Positions 8,263-16,571 of a DNA stretch of 58,614 bases are shown one piece after another. A program made the position numbers and the translations under genes. The first letter of the stretch is position 1. Each line of letters begins with the position of its first letter. Under the pieces are notes generated by a model, which was not told the origin of the DNA, searched no databases, and saw only the letters and a program-made list of their open reading frames with translations. Location of the stretch: positions 1 through 58,614 of the forward strand of contig CAUGTZ010000017.1 in NCBI GenBank assembly GCA_959602645.1. Reading direction: 5' to 3'. This DNA comes from an uncultured Collinsella sp. Lineage in GTDB: Bacteria; Actinomycetota; Coriobacteriia; Coriobacteriales; Coriobacteriaceae.

Positions 8263-9333
8263 ATGTCGCTCGTTCTGGATATCAAAAAGCGCTATCCCGG
8301 GTTTATGCTCGACATGCAGCTCGAGGCCTGCGAGGAGCGCGTGGCGCTGCTCGGCGCCTCCGGATGCGGCAAGAGCTGCACCTTGCGCTGCATTGCCGGC
8401 GTGGAGACGCCCGACAAGGGCAAGATCGTCGTCAACGGCGTAACCTTCTTTGACTCGGACGCGGGCATCAATCTGTCGCCCCAGGAGCGCAAGTGCGCCC
8501 TGTTGTTCCAAAACTATCAGCTGTTTCCCAACATGACAGTGGCCGATAACGTGTGCGCCGGCGTTGAGGGTGCAGGCGACGTCGCGGCGCGCAGGCAACT
8601 TGCCGAGCGCTACCTGGGCATCTTTGGCCTGGCCGATTTCGCCGACCGCTATCCCGCGCGCCTCTCGGGCGGCCAGCAGCAGCGTGTGGCGCTCGCGCGC
8701 ATGGTGGCGGCGCACCCAGGCATCTTTATGTTTGACGAGCCCATGAGCGCGCTCGATGCCTACCTTAAGAGCGCGCTCGAGCAGAACATGCTCGACCTGT
8801 TCGACGTGTGCAACCGCACCGTGCTCTACGTGAGCCACGACATCGACGAAGCGTGCCGCCTGTGCCAGCGCATCTGCGTGATGCACAACGGGCACGTTGA
8901 AGAGATCGGTTCTGTCGAGGACGTGATTCGCCGTCCGCAGACACTGGCGGCGCTGCGCCTGACGGGCTGCAAGAACACGAGCCGTGCGCGCAAGATCGGC
9001 GACGAAGAGGTTGAGGCCCTCGACTGGGGCATGACCTTTAACGTGGGACGCGAGGTTCCCGATAATGTGGCGTACCTTGGCGTTCGCGCAAGCTACTTCC
9101 ATGTTGACAATCGCGCTGAGCGGGGCCGCAACAGTTATGACTTGCATGTGGCCCGTGTGAGTGATTCGCGCTTTGAGCGGCTGGTGTTGCTGGACGTGCC
9201 GCGCGTTGATGCGCCGACGCGCCTGCAATGGAAGGTCAACAAGGTGGGCATGCCTGTCGACGAGCTGCCGCAAGCAGGCGAGACGCTGCGCATGCATTTT
9301 GATGCGAGCAGGATTCATTTGGTTTGTCGATAG
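8263..9333 (+). CDS. modC: molybdate ABC transporter ATP-binding protein ModC
   Basis: A 356-residue ABC ATPase that powers molybdate import through ModB. Walker A GASGCGKSC is at residues 31-39, the Q-loop QNYQLFP follows, the signature LSGGQQQR starts at residue 134, and Walker B IFMFDEP is near 152. About 120 residues after the ATPase core form a C-terminal region in the position of the ModC molybdate-binding (TOBE-like) domain, with weak similarity by eye. The ATG at 8263 has GGAGG upstream inside modB. It is last in modABC and precedes a terminator. Confidence 0.93.
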   Translation: MSLVLDIKKRYPGFMLDMQLEACEERVALLGASGCGKSCTLRCIAGVETPDKGKIVVNGVTFFDSDAGINLSPQERKCALLFQNYQLFPNMTVADNVCAGVEGAGDVAARRQLAERYLGIFGLADFADRYPARLSGGQQQRVALARMVAAHPGIFMFDEPMSALDAYLKSALEQNMLDLFDVCNRTVLYVSHDIDEACRLCQRICVMHNGHVEEIGSVEDVIRRPQTLAALRLTGCKNTSRARKIGDEEVEALDWGMTFNVGREVPDNVAYLGVRASYFHVDNRAERGRNSYDLHVARVSDSRFERLVLLDVPRVDAPTRLQWKVNKVGMPVDELPQAGETLRMHFDASRIHLVCR

Positions 9334-9344
9334 CGCCGGGTAAT

Positions 9345-9384
9345 GCCGTCGGGGGATATAAGCCTCGGCGGCTTTGTTTTTGCC
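9345..9384 (+). terminator. terminator of modABC
   Basis: GCCGTCGGGG pairs imperfectly with CCTCGGCGGC around GATATAAG, followed by TTTGTTTTT. Confidence 0.85.
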
Positions 9385-9411
9385 GTTCGCCGAATGAGGG
9401 ATGACAAACTC

Positions 9412-9500
9412 TTATCAATCAAGATAATAATTTATTGAATGACGGAACACGACGCTGTCGTACGAATGTCAACGGTGTTCGCGTGGTCGATAACCGTTGA
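9412..9500 (+). promoter_or_regulatory. regulatory region upstream of the double-cubane-like operon
   Basis: This A/T-rich stretch holds TTATC-N6-GATAA (9412-9427), similar in composition to the inverted repeat before modA but with the half-sites in the opposite order. It also holds a perfect 8-bp inverted repeat TCAACGGT/ACCGTTGA (9469-9476 and 9493-9500). Both lie before the first dehydratase-like gene. Bound factors are unknown. Confidence 0.4.
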
Positions 9501-9536
9501 TATAGTTGACCTCAACTTGTAAAGGAGGGCGCGCAC

Positions 9537-9605
9537 ATGCCGCAGACGACATACATTCGCCGCGTTGCCGCGCGCGCCCTGTATATGGCTCGGAGTCGCA
9601 TATGA
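9537..9605 (+). CDS. possible 22-codon leader peptide
   Basis: A short frame (MPQTTYIRRVAARALYMARS then R-I) preceded by a near-perfect AAAGGAGGG ribosome-binding site, stronger than that of most real genes here. Its stop overlaps (ATGA) the start of a 56-codon frame at 9602-9772 that runs into the start of the next gene. No similarity is recognised. It may be a translated leader of the operon or chance. The rest of the 430-bp gap (9334-9764) holds a strong hairpin at 9690-9719 without a T-run. Confidence 0.25.
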   Translation: MPQTTYIRRVAARALYMARSRI

Positions 9606-9689
9606 GCAGGTATGTTCACGGCTCCGGGAGAGACGACGCACAACTAAATAGTCAACCGCAAAGCAGGTTCCCCAAAATTCCGGGTTTGA

Positions 9690-9719
9690 GCACGGCAGGG
9701 CAAACGCCGCCCGTCGTGC
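9690..9719 (+). other. hairpin in the leader of the double-cubane-like operon
   Basis: GCACG and GGGC on the 5' side pair with GCCC and CGTGC on the 3' side. No T-run follows, so it is not an obvious terminator. It lies 46 nt upstream of the ATG at 9765 and may shape the leader RNA. Confidence 0.4.
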
Positions 9720-9764
9720 ATCGATACCACTGTTATCCGTTTTTGGTTCGAGAGGGGAACCGTC

Positions 9765-11048
9765 ATGGCTGAAGAATTTGATTTCCATCCGATGTGGGAG
9801 AGCCTCGGCATGAATCTTGCCGACCACGACATGCTGCTGGGCGCCGTGGGCCAGATGTACGGCGATATGTTCTTGACGCAGAACAATCGCCCCAAGTCCA
9901 CGTCCTACCTGGACTTTGTGGCCACCAACATCCACAGCGGCCGTATTAAGGAGATGCTCGACAAGAAGGAGGCCGGCGAGGCCACCAAGATCGTCGGTTC
10001 GTTCTGCGTGTACGTGCCCGAGGAGATCGTGCTTGCCTGTGACGGCATTCCCGTGGGTCTGTGCTCGGGCGCCGATTGGGCAACGGACAAGGTCGAGGAG
10101 CATCTGCCGCGCAACACCTGCCCGCTTATCAAGAGCTTTGCCGGCTTTAAGCTGGGCGAGGTCTGCCCCTACATTGAGTCGAGTGACCTGGTGGTGGGCG
10201 AGAACACCTGCGATGGCAAGAAGAAGGCTTATGAGTTTTTTGCCACGCAAAAGAACATGTACGTCATGGATATTCCCAACGTGCACGACGAGTCGACGCT
10301 CGTGACCTGGAAGGCCGAGGTCAAGAAGCTCGCCGCCAAGATCGAGGAAGAGTGCGGCGTCACGATTACGCCCGAGCGTCTGAAGGCCGCCATCCACGCC
10401 GTCAATGAGAAGCGTCGCGCCCTGCAGCGCCTCGCTGCCACGCGCGCTGCCGACCCAGCGCCCATCAGCGGTCTGGACAGCCTGCTGACCGTTCAGGCCG
10501 CCTTTATGGACGACACGCCGCGTCTGACCGGAGCCATTAACGATATGGCGGCTGAGTGCGAACAGCGTGTCGAGGCCGGCGAGGGCGTGGCGCCCAAGGG
10601 GACCAAGCGCATCCTGTACACCGGCACGCCCATGGCCGTGCCCAACTGGAAGCTGTTCAACCTCATCGAGAAGGCCGGCGGCGTTGTGGTGGGCGAGGAG
10701 TCCTGCACGGGTTCGCGCTATTACAAGGACTTGGTCGATGAGTCCGGTGAGACGGTTGACGAGATGCTCGATGCCATCGCCGAGCGCTACTTTAAGATCA
10801 ACTGTGCCGTTTTTACGCCCAACGACCAGCGTATGAAGGACATTGTCCAGATGGCCAAGGACCTGCATGCCGACGGCATCGTCGACGTGGCTTTGCAGTT
10901 CTGCACGCTCTACGAGATGGAGTCCTTTGAGGTGGAGAAGGCCGCCGAGGAGGCGGGCATCCCGTTTATGCACATTACGACTGACTACGCCGGTGAGGAC
11001 GCAGGCCAACTGCAAACCAGGATTGAGGCTTTCTTGGAAACCATTTAG
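9765..11048 (+). CDS. 2-hydroxyacyl-CoA dehydratase family / double-cubane cluster-like protein (paralog 1)
   Basis: A 427-residue member of the family that includes HgdB/BcrB-type dehydratase subunits and double-cubane cluster proteins, which use ATP-activated low-potential electrons. Conserved cysteines occur at residues 81, 92, 100, 119 (NTCPLIK), 134 and 149 (ENTCDGKKK), with later ones in EESCTG and QFCTLYE. The position that is TGCP in paralog 2 reads TGTP here (residues 286-289), losing a cysteine. No separate alpha/beta dehydratase pair or CoA-transferase is nearby, which argues against a classic fermentation dehydratase. GAGAGGGG precedes the ATG. It heads an operon with a paralog and the ATPase activator. 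Substrate unknown. Confidence 0.85.
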   Translation: MAEEFDFHPMWESLGMNLADHDMLLGAVGQMYGDMFLTQNNRPKSTSYLDFVATNIHSGRIKEMLDKKEAGEATKIVGSFCVYVPEEIVLACDGIPVGLCSGADWATDKVEEHLPRNTCPLIKSFAGFKLGEVCPYIESSDLVVGENTCDGKKKAYEFFATQKNMYVMDIPNVHDESTLVTWKAEVKKLAAKIEEECGVTITPERLKAAIHAVNEKRRALQRLAATRAADPAPISGLDSLLTVQAAFMDDTPRLTGAINDMAAECEQRVEAGEGVAPKGTKRILYTGTPMAVPNWKLFNLIEKAGGVVVGEESCTGSRYYKDLVDESGETVDEMLDAIAERYFKINCAVFTPNDQRMKDIVQMAKDLHADGIVDVALQFCTLYEMESFEVEKAAEEAGIPFMHITTDYAGEDAGQLQTRIEAFLETI

Positions 11049-11063
11049 GGCTATCCGTCCCGG

Positions 11064-11165
11064 CGGCTTTCCCAGGCACCCGATCTTGCCGTTCAAACCG
11101 TCGCTTGCGTGCGAAAGTACGCGGCGCGCCTCTTTCACGGCAACCTCGGGCACCTGGGAAAGCCG
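11064..11165 (+). repeat. ~100-nt structured palindrome, copy A
   Basis: A long imperfect palindrome between the two paralogs. A perfect 13-bp outer stem (11064-11076 with 11153-11165) is followed inward by CCCGA/TCGGG, TTGCCGT/ACGGCAA, an internal loop with TCAAACC facing CTCTTTC, and a GCGT/ACGC tip. It is closely related to copies at 12359-12462 and 54842-54940. Confidence 0.85.
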
Positions 11166-11198
11166 TTTCCTTGGTTGGTTAAAAGGTTTAGGAGTTAT

Positions 11199-12362
11199 AT
11201 GTCGGAAAATATTGAGCAGCCGTTGCCCAGCACGTTTGAGGAGTTCAACGAGCAGCGCAAGGCGGCGTTTATTCGCGTCAAGGATTACAAACAGGCGGGT
11301 AATCGCCTGGTCGGCTTTTTGTGCAGCTATACGCCGCTCGAGATTATCGATGCCGCGGGCGCTGCAAGTGTGGCCTTATGCGGCACATCCGACGAGGTGA
11401 TTCCCGAGGCCGAGAAGGTGCTGCCGGCAAATCTGTGTCCGCTCATCAAGTCGACCTACGGCTTTGCCTACTCGCAAAAGTGTCCGTTTACGTACTTTAG
11501 CGACATGATCATCGGCGAGACCACCTGCGACGGCAAAAAGAAAATGTACGAGCTGCTCAACAAGCTCAAGCGCACGCACATCCTGCATCTTCCGCAGGGT
11601 CGAGATCGCGCCTACGAGCGTGAGGGCTGGTACGAGGAGTGCCGCCTGCTCAAGGAAGAGCTTGAGAACTTCTACGGTATTACGATCACCGATGACGACC
11701 TGCGCGCCGCCGTCCGTCGTCGCAATCGCCTGCGTGCCGCCCAACTCGAGATGTTTGCGCTGCAGGCCAACCAGCCGGCGGCTATGAGCGGCGTCGACCT
11801 GATGAGCACCATGTTCGCCGGCACGTTCAGCTTTGATATCGAGGCCTATACGCAGCAGCTGGAGCAAAAGGTTGCCAAGCTGCGTGAGGCCTACGACGCG
11901 GGCGAGCGCCCGGTTGCGGCGGATGCCAAGCGCATTCTGATCACCGGCTGCCCGGTGGGCGGCGTGATCAACAAGATCGGCCGCACCATCGAGTCCAACG
12001 GCGGCGTGGTCGTGTGCATGGACGACTGCTCGGGTGAGCGCACGGCGGCCATGATGATCGACCCGGACGCGCCCGACATCCTGCGCGCCATTGCCGACCG
12101 TTATCTGGATATCAACTGCTCGGTCATGACGCCCAACGACGGCCGCATGGAGAACACACTGGCCATGTGCGAGAAGTATCATGTCGATGGCGTGGTAGAG
12201 AGCGTGCTGCAGGCATGCCACACCTTTAACGTGGAGAGCGCGCGCATGCAGGAGGCCGTCGAGGGTGCGGGCATTCCGTACATGAAGATCGAGACCGACT
12301 ACAGCAACGGCGACATGGGTCAGATTGAGACCCGCATCGCCGCCTTCATCGAAACCCTCTAG
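11199..12362 (+). CDS. 2-hydroxyacyl-CoA dehydratase family / double-cubane cluster-like protein (paralog 2)
   Basis: A 387-residue paralog of the preceding gene. It retains NLCPLIK, QKCPF and ETTCDGKKK cysteines, and has the canonical TGCPVGG (Cys251) and DDCSGERT motifs that paralog 1 partly lacks. The ATG at 11199 has AGGAG at proper spacing; an upstream in-frame start at 11109 would translate through the palindrome and is rejected. The family uses an [Fe-S] cluster charged by an ASKHA ATPase, here encoded just downstream. The two paralogs may form a heterodimer or act separately; the sequence cannot say. Its stop codon lies inside the outer stem of the next palindrome. Confidence 0.85.
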   Translation: MSENIEQPLPSTFEEFNEQRKAAFIRVKDYKQAGNRLVGFLCSYTPLEIIDAAGAASVALCGTSDEVIPEAEKVLPANLCPLIKSTYGFAYSQKCPFTYFSDMIIGETTCDGKKKMYELLNKLKRTHILHLPQGRDRAYEREGWYEECRLLKEELENFYGITITDDDLRAAVRRRNRLRAAQLEMFALQANQPAAMSGVDLMSTMFAGTFSFDIEAYTQQLEQKVAKLREAYDAGERPVAADAKRILITGCPVGGVINKIGRTIESNGGVVVCMDDCSGERTAAMMIDPDAPDILRAIADRYLDINCSVMTPNDGRMENTLAMCEKYHVDGVVESVLQACHTFNVESARMQEAVEGAGIPYMKIETDYSNGDMGQIETRIAAFIETL

Positions 12363-12462
12363 CTTCCTCAGGCACCGGATCTTGCCCCTCAAACCGTCGC
12401 TTGCGTACCAAAGTACGCTGCGCTCCTCTTTCGGGGCAACCTCCGGCACCTGAGAAACCTAG
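12359..12462 (+). repeat. ~100-nt structured palindrome, copy B
   Basis: Same design as copy A: outer stem CTCAGG/CCTGAG, then CCGGA/TCCGG, then TTGCCCC/GGGGCAA, the same TCAAACC/CTCTTTC internal loop and GCGT/ACGC tip. Where copy A has TTGCCGT/ACGGCAA, both sides change together here. The 5' arm includes the stop codon of the preceding gene. Confidence 0.85.
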
Positions 12463-12516
12463 AGCTAAGGCGCCTGAACGCGCCGCTACCTTTGATGTTT
12501 GGATTAGGAGAGAGCC

Positions 12517-13281
12517 ATGATAGGGATCGGGATCGATATCGGGTCTACGGCGGCTAAGGCTGCCGTGGTCGATGGGGAGGGTTCGGTGGCGTGGACGTGC
12601 GTGCAGCCAACCGGGTTCTCGTCGGTCGATGCGGCCGAGCGTCTGCGCGGCGAGCTTGCCGCGGCTGGCTATGACGTGTGCGCCGACGATGCTCGCGTGG
12701 TCGCGACTGGCTACGGCCGTGTTGCCGTGCCCTATGCGCACAAGGTCGTGACCGAGATCACCTGCCACGGCATCGGTGCCGTGCGCCTGTTTGGCGATCA
12801 CGGCACCGTGATCGACGTGGGGGGCCAGGACACCAAGGTCATTCAGCTCAAAGGCGGCCGCGTGGCCAAGTTTGCCATGAACGACAAGTGCGCCGCCGGC
12901 ACGGGGCGCTTTTTGGAGATCATGGCCGATCGCCTGGGCATTTCGCAGCAGCAGATGGCCGACCTGGCGCGTTCCGGCGAGCCCACCAAGATATCAAGCA
13001 TGTGCACGGTCTTTGCCGAAAGCGAGGTTATCAGCCTGATCGGTCGTGGCGAGCCGCGCGAGAACATTGCGCGCGGCGTGATCGAAAGCGTCGTGTCGCG
13101 CGTGGCGACTATGGCCGGGCAGGCGGCGGGTGCTCCGTACTACCTGACGGGAGGCCTGTGCGAGAACGCCTACGTTGTGGAGCGGTTGGCCGCGCTGCTG
13201 GGGTCGTCGGTGACTACGTCGCCCCAGGCCCGCTTTGCAGGTGCCATCGGTGCGGCCATTCGCGCACAGGCGCTCAATTAA
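12517..13281 (+). CDS. BadF/BadG/BcrA/BcrD-type ATPase activator of the dehydratase/double-cubane family
   Basis: A 254-residue ASKHA-fold ATPase that hydrolyses ATP to push a low-potential electron from its [4Fe-4S] cluster into the partner protein. The first phosphate loop is GIDIGSTAAKAAV at residues 4-16 and the second nucleotide segment is VGGQDTKVI. Cys125 (NDKCAAGTGRFLE) and Cys163 (SSMCTVFAESE) are the expected cluster ligands at the dimer interface. Length suits the HgdC/YjiL type. AGGAGAGAG precedes the ATG. It follows the two paralogs and precedes selD. Confidence 0.92.
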   Translation: MIGIGIDIGSTAAKAAVVDGEGSVAWTCVQPTGFSSVDAAERLRGELAAAGYDVCADDARVVATGYGRVAVPYAHKVVTEITCHGIGAVRLFGDHGTVIDVGGQDTKVIQLKGGRVAKFAMNDKCAAGTGRFLEIMADRLGISQQQMADLARSGEPTKISSMCTVFAESEVISLIGRGEPRENIARGVIESVVSRVATMAGQAAGAPYYLTGGLCENAYVVERLAALLGSSVTTSPQARFAGAIGAAIRAQALN

Positions 13282-13351
13282 TGCATCCGCCCCAGGCTCG
13301 CATTCATGCGTATACTGGGAGAAAATGATTGACCGATGAGAGGAGGTATCG

Positions 13352-14401
13352 ATGGCTGACGATCAGATTAAGCTCACGTCTATGACTGCCGCGAGCGGTT
13401 GAGCCGCTAAGTTGGCTCCTGGAGCCCTCGCCCAGGTCCTGGGCGACTTACCCAATGTGCATAACGACAACCTGCTCGTGGGGTTCGATACCTCCGACGA
13501 TGCGAGCGTCTTTCGCGTTGGCGACAACTTGGGCCTCGTGCAGTCCATCGACTTTTTCCCGCCGATGGTCGACGACCCGTTTCTGTTTGGCCAGATCGCC
13601 GCGGCCAACTCGCTTTCGGACATCTACGCCATGGGTGGGCGGCCGAGCCATGCCATGAACCTGCTGTGCATACCCAGTTGCCTGGGCGTTGAGGTTGCCG
13701 GCCAGATTCTGGCGGGCGGTGCCGATAAGTGCGTCGAGGCAGGTTGCTCTATCGCGGGCGGTCACACCATCAACGACGACGAGCCCAAGTACGGTCTGTC
13801 CGTGAGCGGCTTCGTCGCGCTCGACCGTATGCTCGCCAACAGCGGTGCGCGCGTGGGCGATGCGCTACTGCTGACCAAGGCGGTTGGCTCGGGCATCATC
13901 ACCACGTCCATTAAGGGCGAGCTCATCGAGCAGGACGAGGCCAGCCAGATGTTCGACTCGATGCGCACCCTCAACGAGGCTCCGATTCGTCTGGCCGAGG
14001 GACTTGAGCTTCACGGCTGCACCGATGTCACGGGCTTTGGCCTGATCGGGCACGCGTGCGAGATGGCAGAGGGCTCGGGCGTGCAGATTGAGCTTACGTC
14101 GGGGGCGGTGCCGCTCTTTGACCAGGTGCTCGACATGGCGCGCCTTGGCATTATCCCCGCCGGCGCCTACCGCAACCAGGACTTCTTTGGCCCGCGTGTG
14201 GCTGCCGACGAGGACCTGGAGTCGGGCATGTTGGATGCGCTGTACGATCCGCAGACGTCTGGCGGCCTGCTCATCGCAGCGCCTGCTGCCGATGTGGATG
14301 AGCTTGCGCGTCGCCTGCATGCCGAAGGTCGCGTTGCCGCCACAATCGGCCGCGTGTGCGAGGTAGCGCCGGGTGGTCCTGCCGTTCACGTTGTGCATTA
14401 A
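13352..14401 (+). CDS. selD: selenide, water dikinase SelD, selenoprotein with in-frame UGA
   Basis: Makes selenophosphate from selenide and ATP, the selenium donor for tRNA-Sec. The frame opens with ATG at 13352 behind AGAGGAGG and reads through a TGA at 13400-13402 (residue 17, context AASG-U-AAKLAPG), which sits at the catalytic Cys/Sec position of SelD. The protein is 349 residues, full length for the family, with domain landmarks GGHTINDDEPKYG and DVTGFGLIGHA. The UGA must be read as selenocysteine: the downstream sequence is intact and the nearby selA, selB and selC supply the machinery. Starting after the TGA would remove the active site. Confidence 0.95.
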
Positions 14402-14461
14402 GGAAAACCGTTTATGCGACCGTCTACTGTTCTGGGCGGTCCCTTTCGAAAGGATTTTGCT

Positions 14462-15088
14462 ATGTCTACCAAAATTGAAGTCAATGCCATGGGCGATGCC
14501 TGCCCGCTGCCCGTCGTCAAGACGCTTAAGGCACTCAAACAGCTTGATGGCGAGGGTGCCGTGGTGACCTCGGTCGACAACGAGACCGCCGTCAAGAACA
14601 TCTCCAAGATGGCGCAGGAGAAGGGCTGCACGGCCTCTGTCGAGAAGATTTCGGACGCCGAGTGGCACGTGACTGTCGCGACCGCCGGTGCCGTGGCCGT
14701 TGCAGACCCCGAGCAGGACGGTGCCGCTTTCTGCGACGCCAGCGCCGGCAAGGGCAAACTCGTCATTTCCGTCTACACCGATTGCATGGGCCGTGGCGAC
14801 GACGAGCTGGGCCACAAGCTCATGAAGGCCTTCATCTTTGCCGTGACGCAGCAGGAGGAGCTGCCCGCGACCATGCTGTTCTACAACGGCGGTGCCAAGC
14901 TCACCGTAGAGGGCTCGCCGGTGCTCGACGATCTGAAGGGCCTGGCGGAGCAGGGTGTCGAGATTCTCACCTGCGGTACCTGCCTGGACCACTTTGGTAT
15001 TAAAGACCAGCTTGCGGTGGGCGAGGTCACCAACATGTACGTGATCGTGGAGAAGATGGAGCAGGCCGTGCGCGTCGTGCGCCCGTAG
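14462..15088 (+). CDS. yedF: YedF-type sulfurtransferase-like selenium metabolism protein
   Basis: A 208-residue two-domain protein. Residues 1-75 are a TusA-like domain with the CPLP motif at 14-17, which carries persulfide (or selenide) in relatives. The rest is a DsrE-like domain with a CGTC pair at 171-174. Proteins of this architecture are commonly encoded beside selD and are thought to move selenium or sulfur; the exact reaction is not established. GAAAGGA precedes the ATG. It lies between selD and a DUF3343 gene in what appears to be one operon. Confidence 0.9.
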   Translation: MSTKIEVNAMGDACPLPVVKTLKALKQLDGEGAVVTSVDNETAVKNISKMAQEKGCTASVEKISDAEWHVTVATAGAVAVADPEQDGAAFCDASAGKGKLVISVYTDCMGRGDDELGHKLMKAFIFAVTQQEELPATMLFYNGGAKLTVEGSPVLDDLKGLAEQGVEILTCGTCLDHFGIKDQLAVGEVTNMYVIVEKMEQAVRVVRP

Positions 15089-15107
15089 CGTATTGGTTGG
15101 AGTTGCC

Positions 15108-15359
15108 ATGAGGGAGAAGCGCCCGGCGCTTGTCATCACGTTTCCCACCACGGCGGCCGCCATGGGCTGCGAATCTCTGTGCATCGAGCGCGGTCTTCCC
15201 GGGCGAACGATTCCCGTGCCCGGGGAGGTCGCTGCCGGTTGCGGTCTGGCATGGAAGGCGTTGCCTGCCGATGAGGAGCTGCTGCGCGCCGAGCTTGCCG
15301 CAGCGGGCATTCCCACCGAGGGCTATACCGTGATTGATATGTGGGAGGTCGTGCGATGA
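15108..15359 (+). CDS. DUF3343 family putative Se/S carrier-like protein
   Basis: An 83-residue protein matching the DUF3343 pattern: LVITFPTTAAAMGCESLC near the start, the PGRTIPVPGEV segment, then AGCGLAWK. The family is associated with selenium and sulfur genes and its cysteines are presumed carriers, but no reaction is proven. Here the last motif has CGLA where the second copy in this window (42165-42560) has CGLC. TTGGAG precedes the ATG. Its stop overlaps the start of the next gene (ATGA), indicating translational coupling with the cysteine desulfurase. Confidence 0.85.
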   Translation: MREKRPALVITFPTTAAAMGCESLCIERGLPGRTIPVPGEVAAGCGLAWKALPADEELLRAELAAAGIPTEGYTVIDMWEVVR

Positions 15360-16495
15360 TCTATCTGGATAACGCGGCAACGACCATGCACAAGCCGCAG
15401 ACGGTCATCGATGCCGTGGTGCAGGCGATGTGCTCGCTCGGCAATGCCGGGCGCGGCGCCACGTCGGGCGCCCTCGATGCCGCTCGTACGATTCACGGTT
15501 GCCGTGCCAAGCTCGCGCGCCTTTTGGGTTGCCCGAGGGCGGACCATGTGTGCTTTACGCCCAACTCCACCGCGGCGCTTAACACCGCAATCAATGGCGT
15601 GGTGCGCCCCGGCGACCGTGTGGTTACGACGGTGCTCGAGCATAACTCCGTGCTACGTCCGCTCAATCGCTTGGCGGCTGAGCAGGGCGTGACGGTTGAG
15701 CATGCGGGCTGCGACGCGAACGGCGCGCTCGACTACGACGAGCTCGAGCGGCTGGTCACGCCCGGTACGCGTGCCGTGGTGGTGACGCACGCCTCCAATG
15801 TGACCGGCAACGCGGTCGACATCGCGCGCGTAGCCGCCATGGCCCATGCGGCCGGCGCGCTTGTAATCGTCGATGCCTCGCAGTCTGCTGGCACGGCGCA
15901 TATCGATATGCAGGCCATGGGGCTCGACATGGTGTGCTTTACCGGCCACAAGGGGCTCATGGGGCCGCAGGGCACCGGCGGCCTGGCCGTGGCGGAGGGC
16001 ATTGATGTGGCTCCCTGGGCCATGGGCGGCACGGGCGTGCACAGCTTCGATGCGCTGCAGCCGCGGGAGTGGCCCACGCGCCTTGAGGCGGGCACGCTCA
16101 ACGGTCACGGTATCGCCGGCCTTTCTGCCGGCCTCGACTTTATCGAGGCCCAGGGCGGGGTGGAGGCGATTGCGGCCCACGAGCGCGCGCTCGCCGATCG
16201 CTTTCTCGCCGGCGTTCGCGAAATCCCCGGTATTGCGCTTTACGGTGCGTTTGACCAGCCCGTGCGCTCGGCGATCGTCTCGCTCAACGTGGGCGATATC
16301 GATTCGGCCGAGATCTCGGACGCACTCATGCAAGGGTGGGGGATTGCGACGCGCCCCGGCGCCCACTGCGCTCCGCTCATGCACCGCGCGTTGGGGACCG
16401 AGCGTCAGGGTGTCGTCCGCTTCTCGTTTGGGTATTTCAACACGACCGAAGAAGTCAACACGGCTATCGATGCTCTGCGCAATTTAGCCTGCTAA
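15356..16495 (+). CDS. cysteine desulfurase / selenocysteine lyase (class V aminotransferase)
   Basis: A 379-residue PLP enzyme that removes sulfur from cysteine or selenium from selenocysteine. It begins IYLDNAATTMHKP and has the PLP lysine in FTGHKGLMGPQG (Lys199), the aspartate in VIVDASQSAG and the C-terminal TRPGAHCAP segment holding the catalytic cysteine. Overlap with the DUF3343 gene and proximity to selD and yedF suggest it feeds selenide or persulfide to them. Selenocysteine versus cysteine preference is not decidable from sequence. Confidence 0.9.
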   Translation: MIYLDNAATTMHKPQTVIDAVVQAMCSLGNAGRGATSGALDAARTIHGCRAKLARLLGCPRADHVCFTPNSTAALNTAINGVVRPGDRVVTTVLEHNSVLRPLNRLAAEQGVTVEHAGCDANGALDYDELERLVTPGTRAVVVTHASNVTGNAVDIARVAAMAHAAGALVIVDASQSAGTAHIDMQAMGLDMVCFTGHKGLMGPQGTGGLAVAEGIDVAPWAMGGTGVHSFDALQPREWPTRLEAGTLNGHGIAGLSAGLDFIEAQGGVEAIAAHERALADRFLAGVREIPGIALYGAFDQPVRSAIVSLNVGDIDSAEISDALMQGWGIATRPGAHCAPLMHRALGTERQGVVRFSFGYFNTTEEVNTAIDALRNLAC

Positions 16496-16519
16496 AGCTG
16501 CTGGACCGTTTATACTTGC

Positions 16520-16552
16520 GGGACGGGTATTTTGCCCGTCCCGTTTTTGTTT
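16520..16552 (+). terminator. terminator of the selD-desulfurase operon
   Basis: Perfect 8-bp stem GGGACGGG/CCCGTCCC around TATTTTG, followed by GTTTTTGTTTC. Confidence 0.92.
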
Positions 16553-16571
16553 CGACCCGAAAGGTGTGCCT

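Noticed and set aside
13352..13411. Treating selD as starting after the UGA, or as a pseudogene
   Set aside because: The start has a strong ribosome-binding site, the UGA is at the known catalytic position and the rest is intact.
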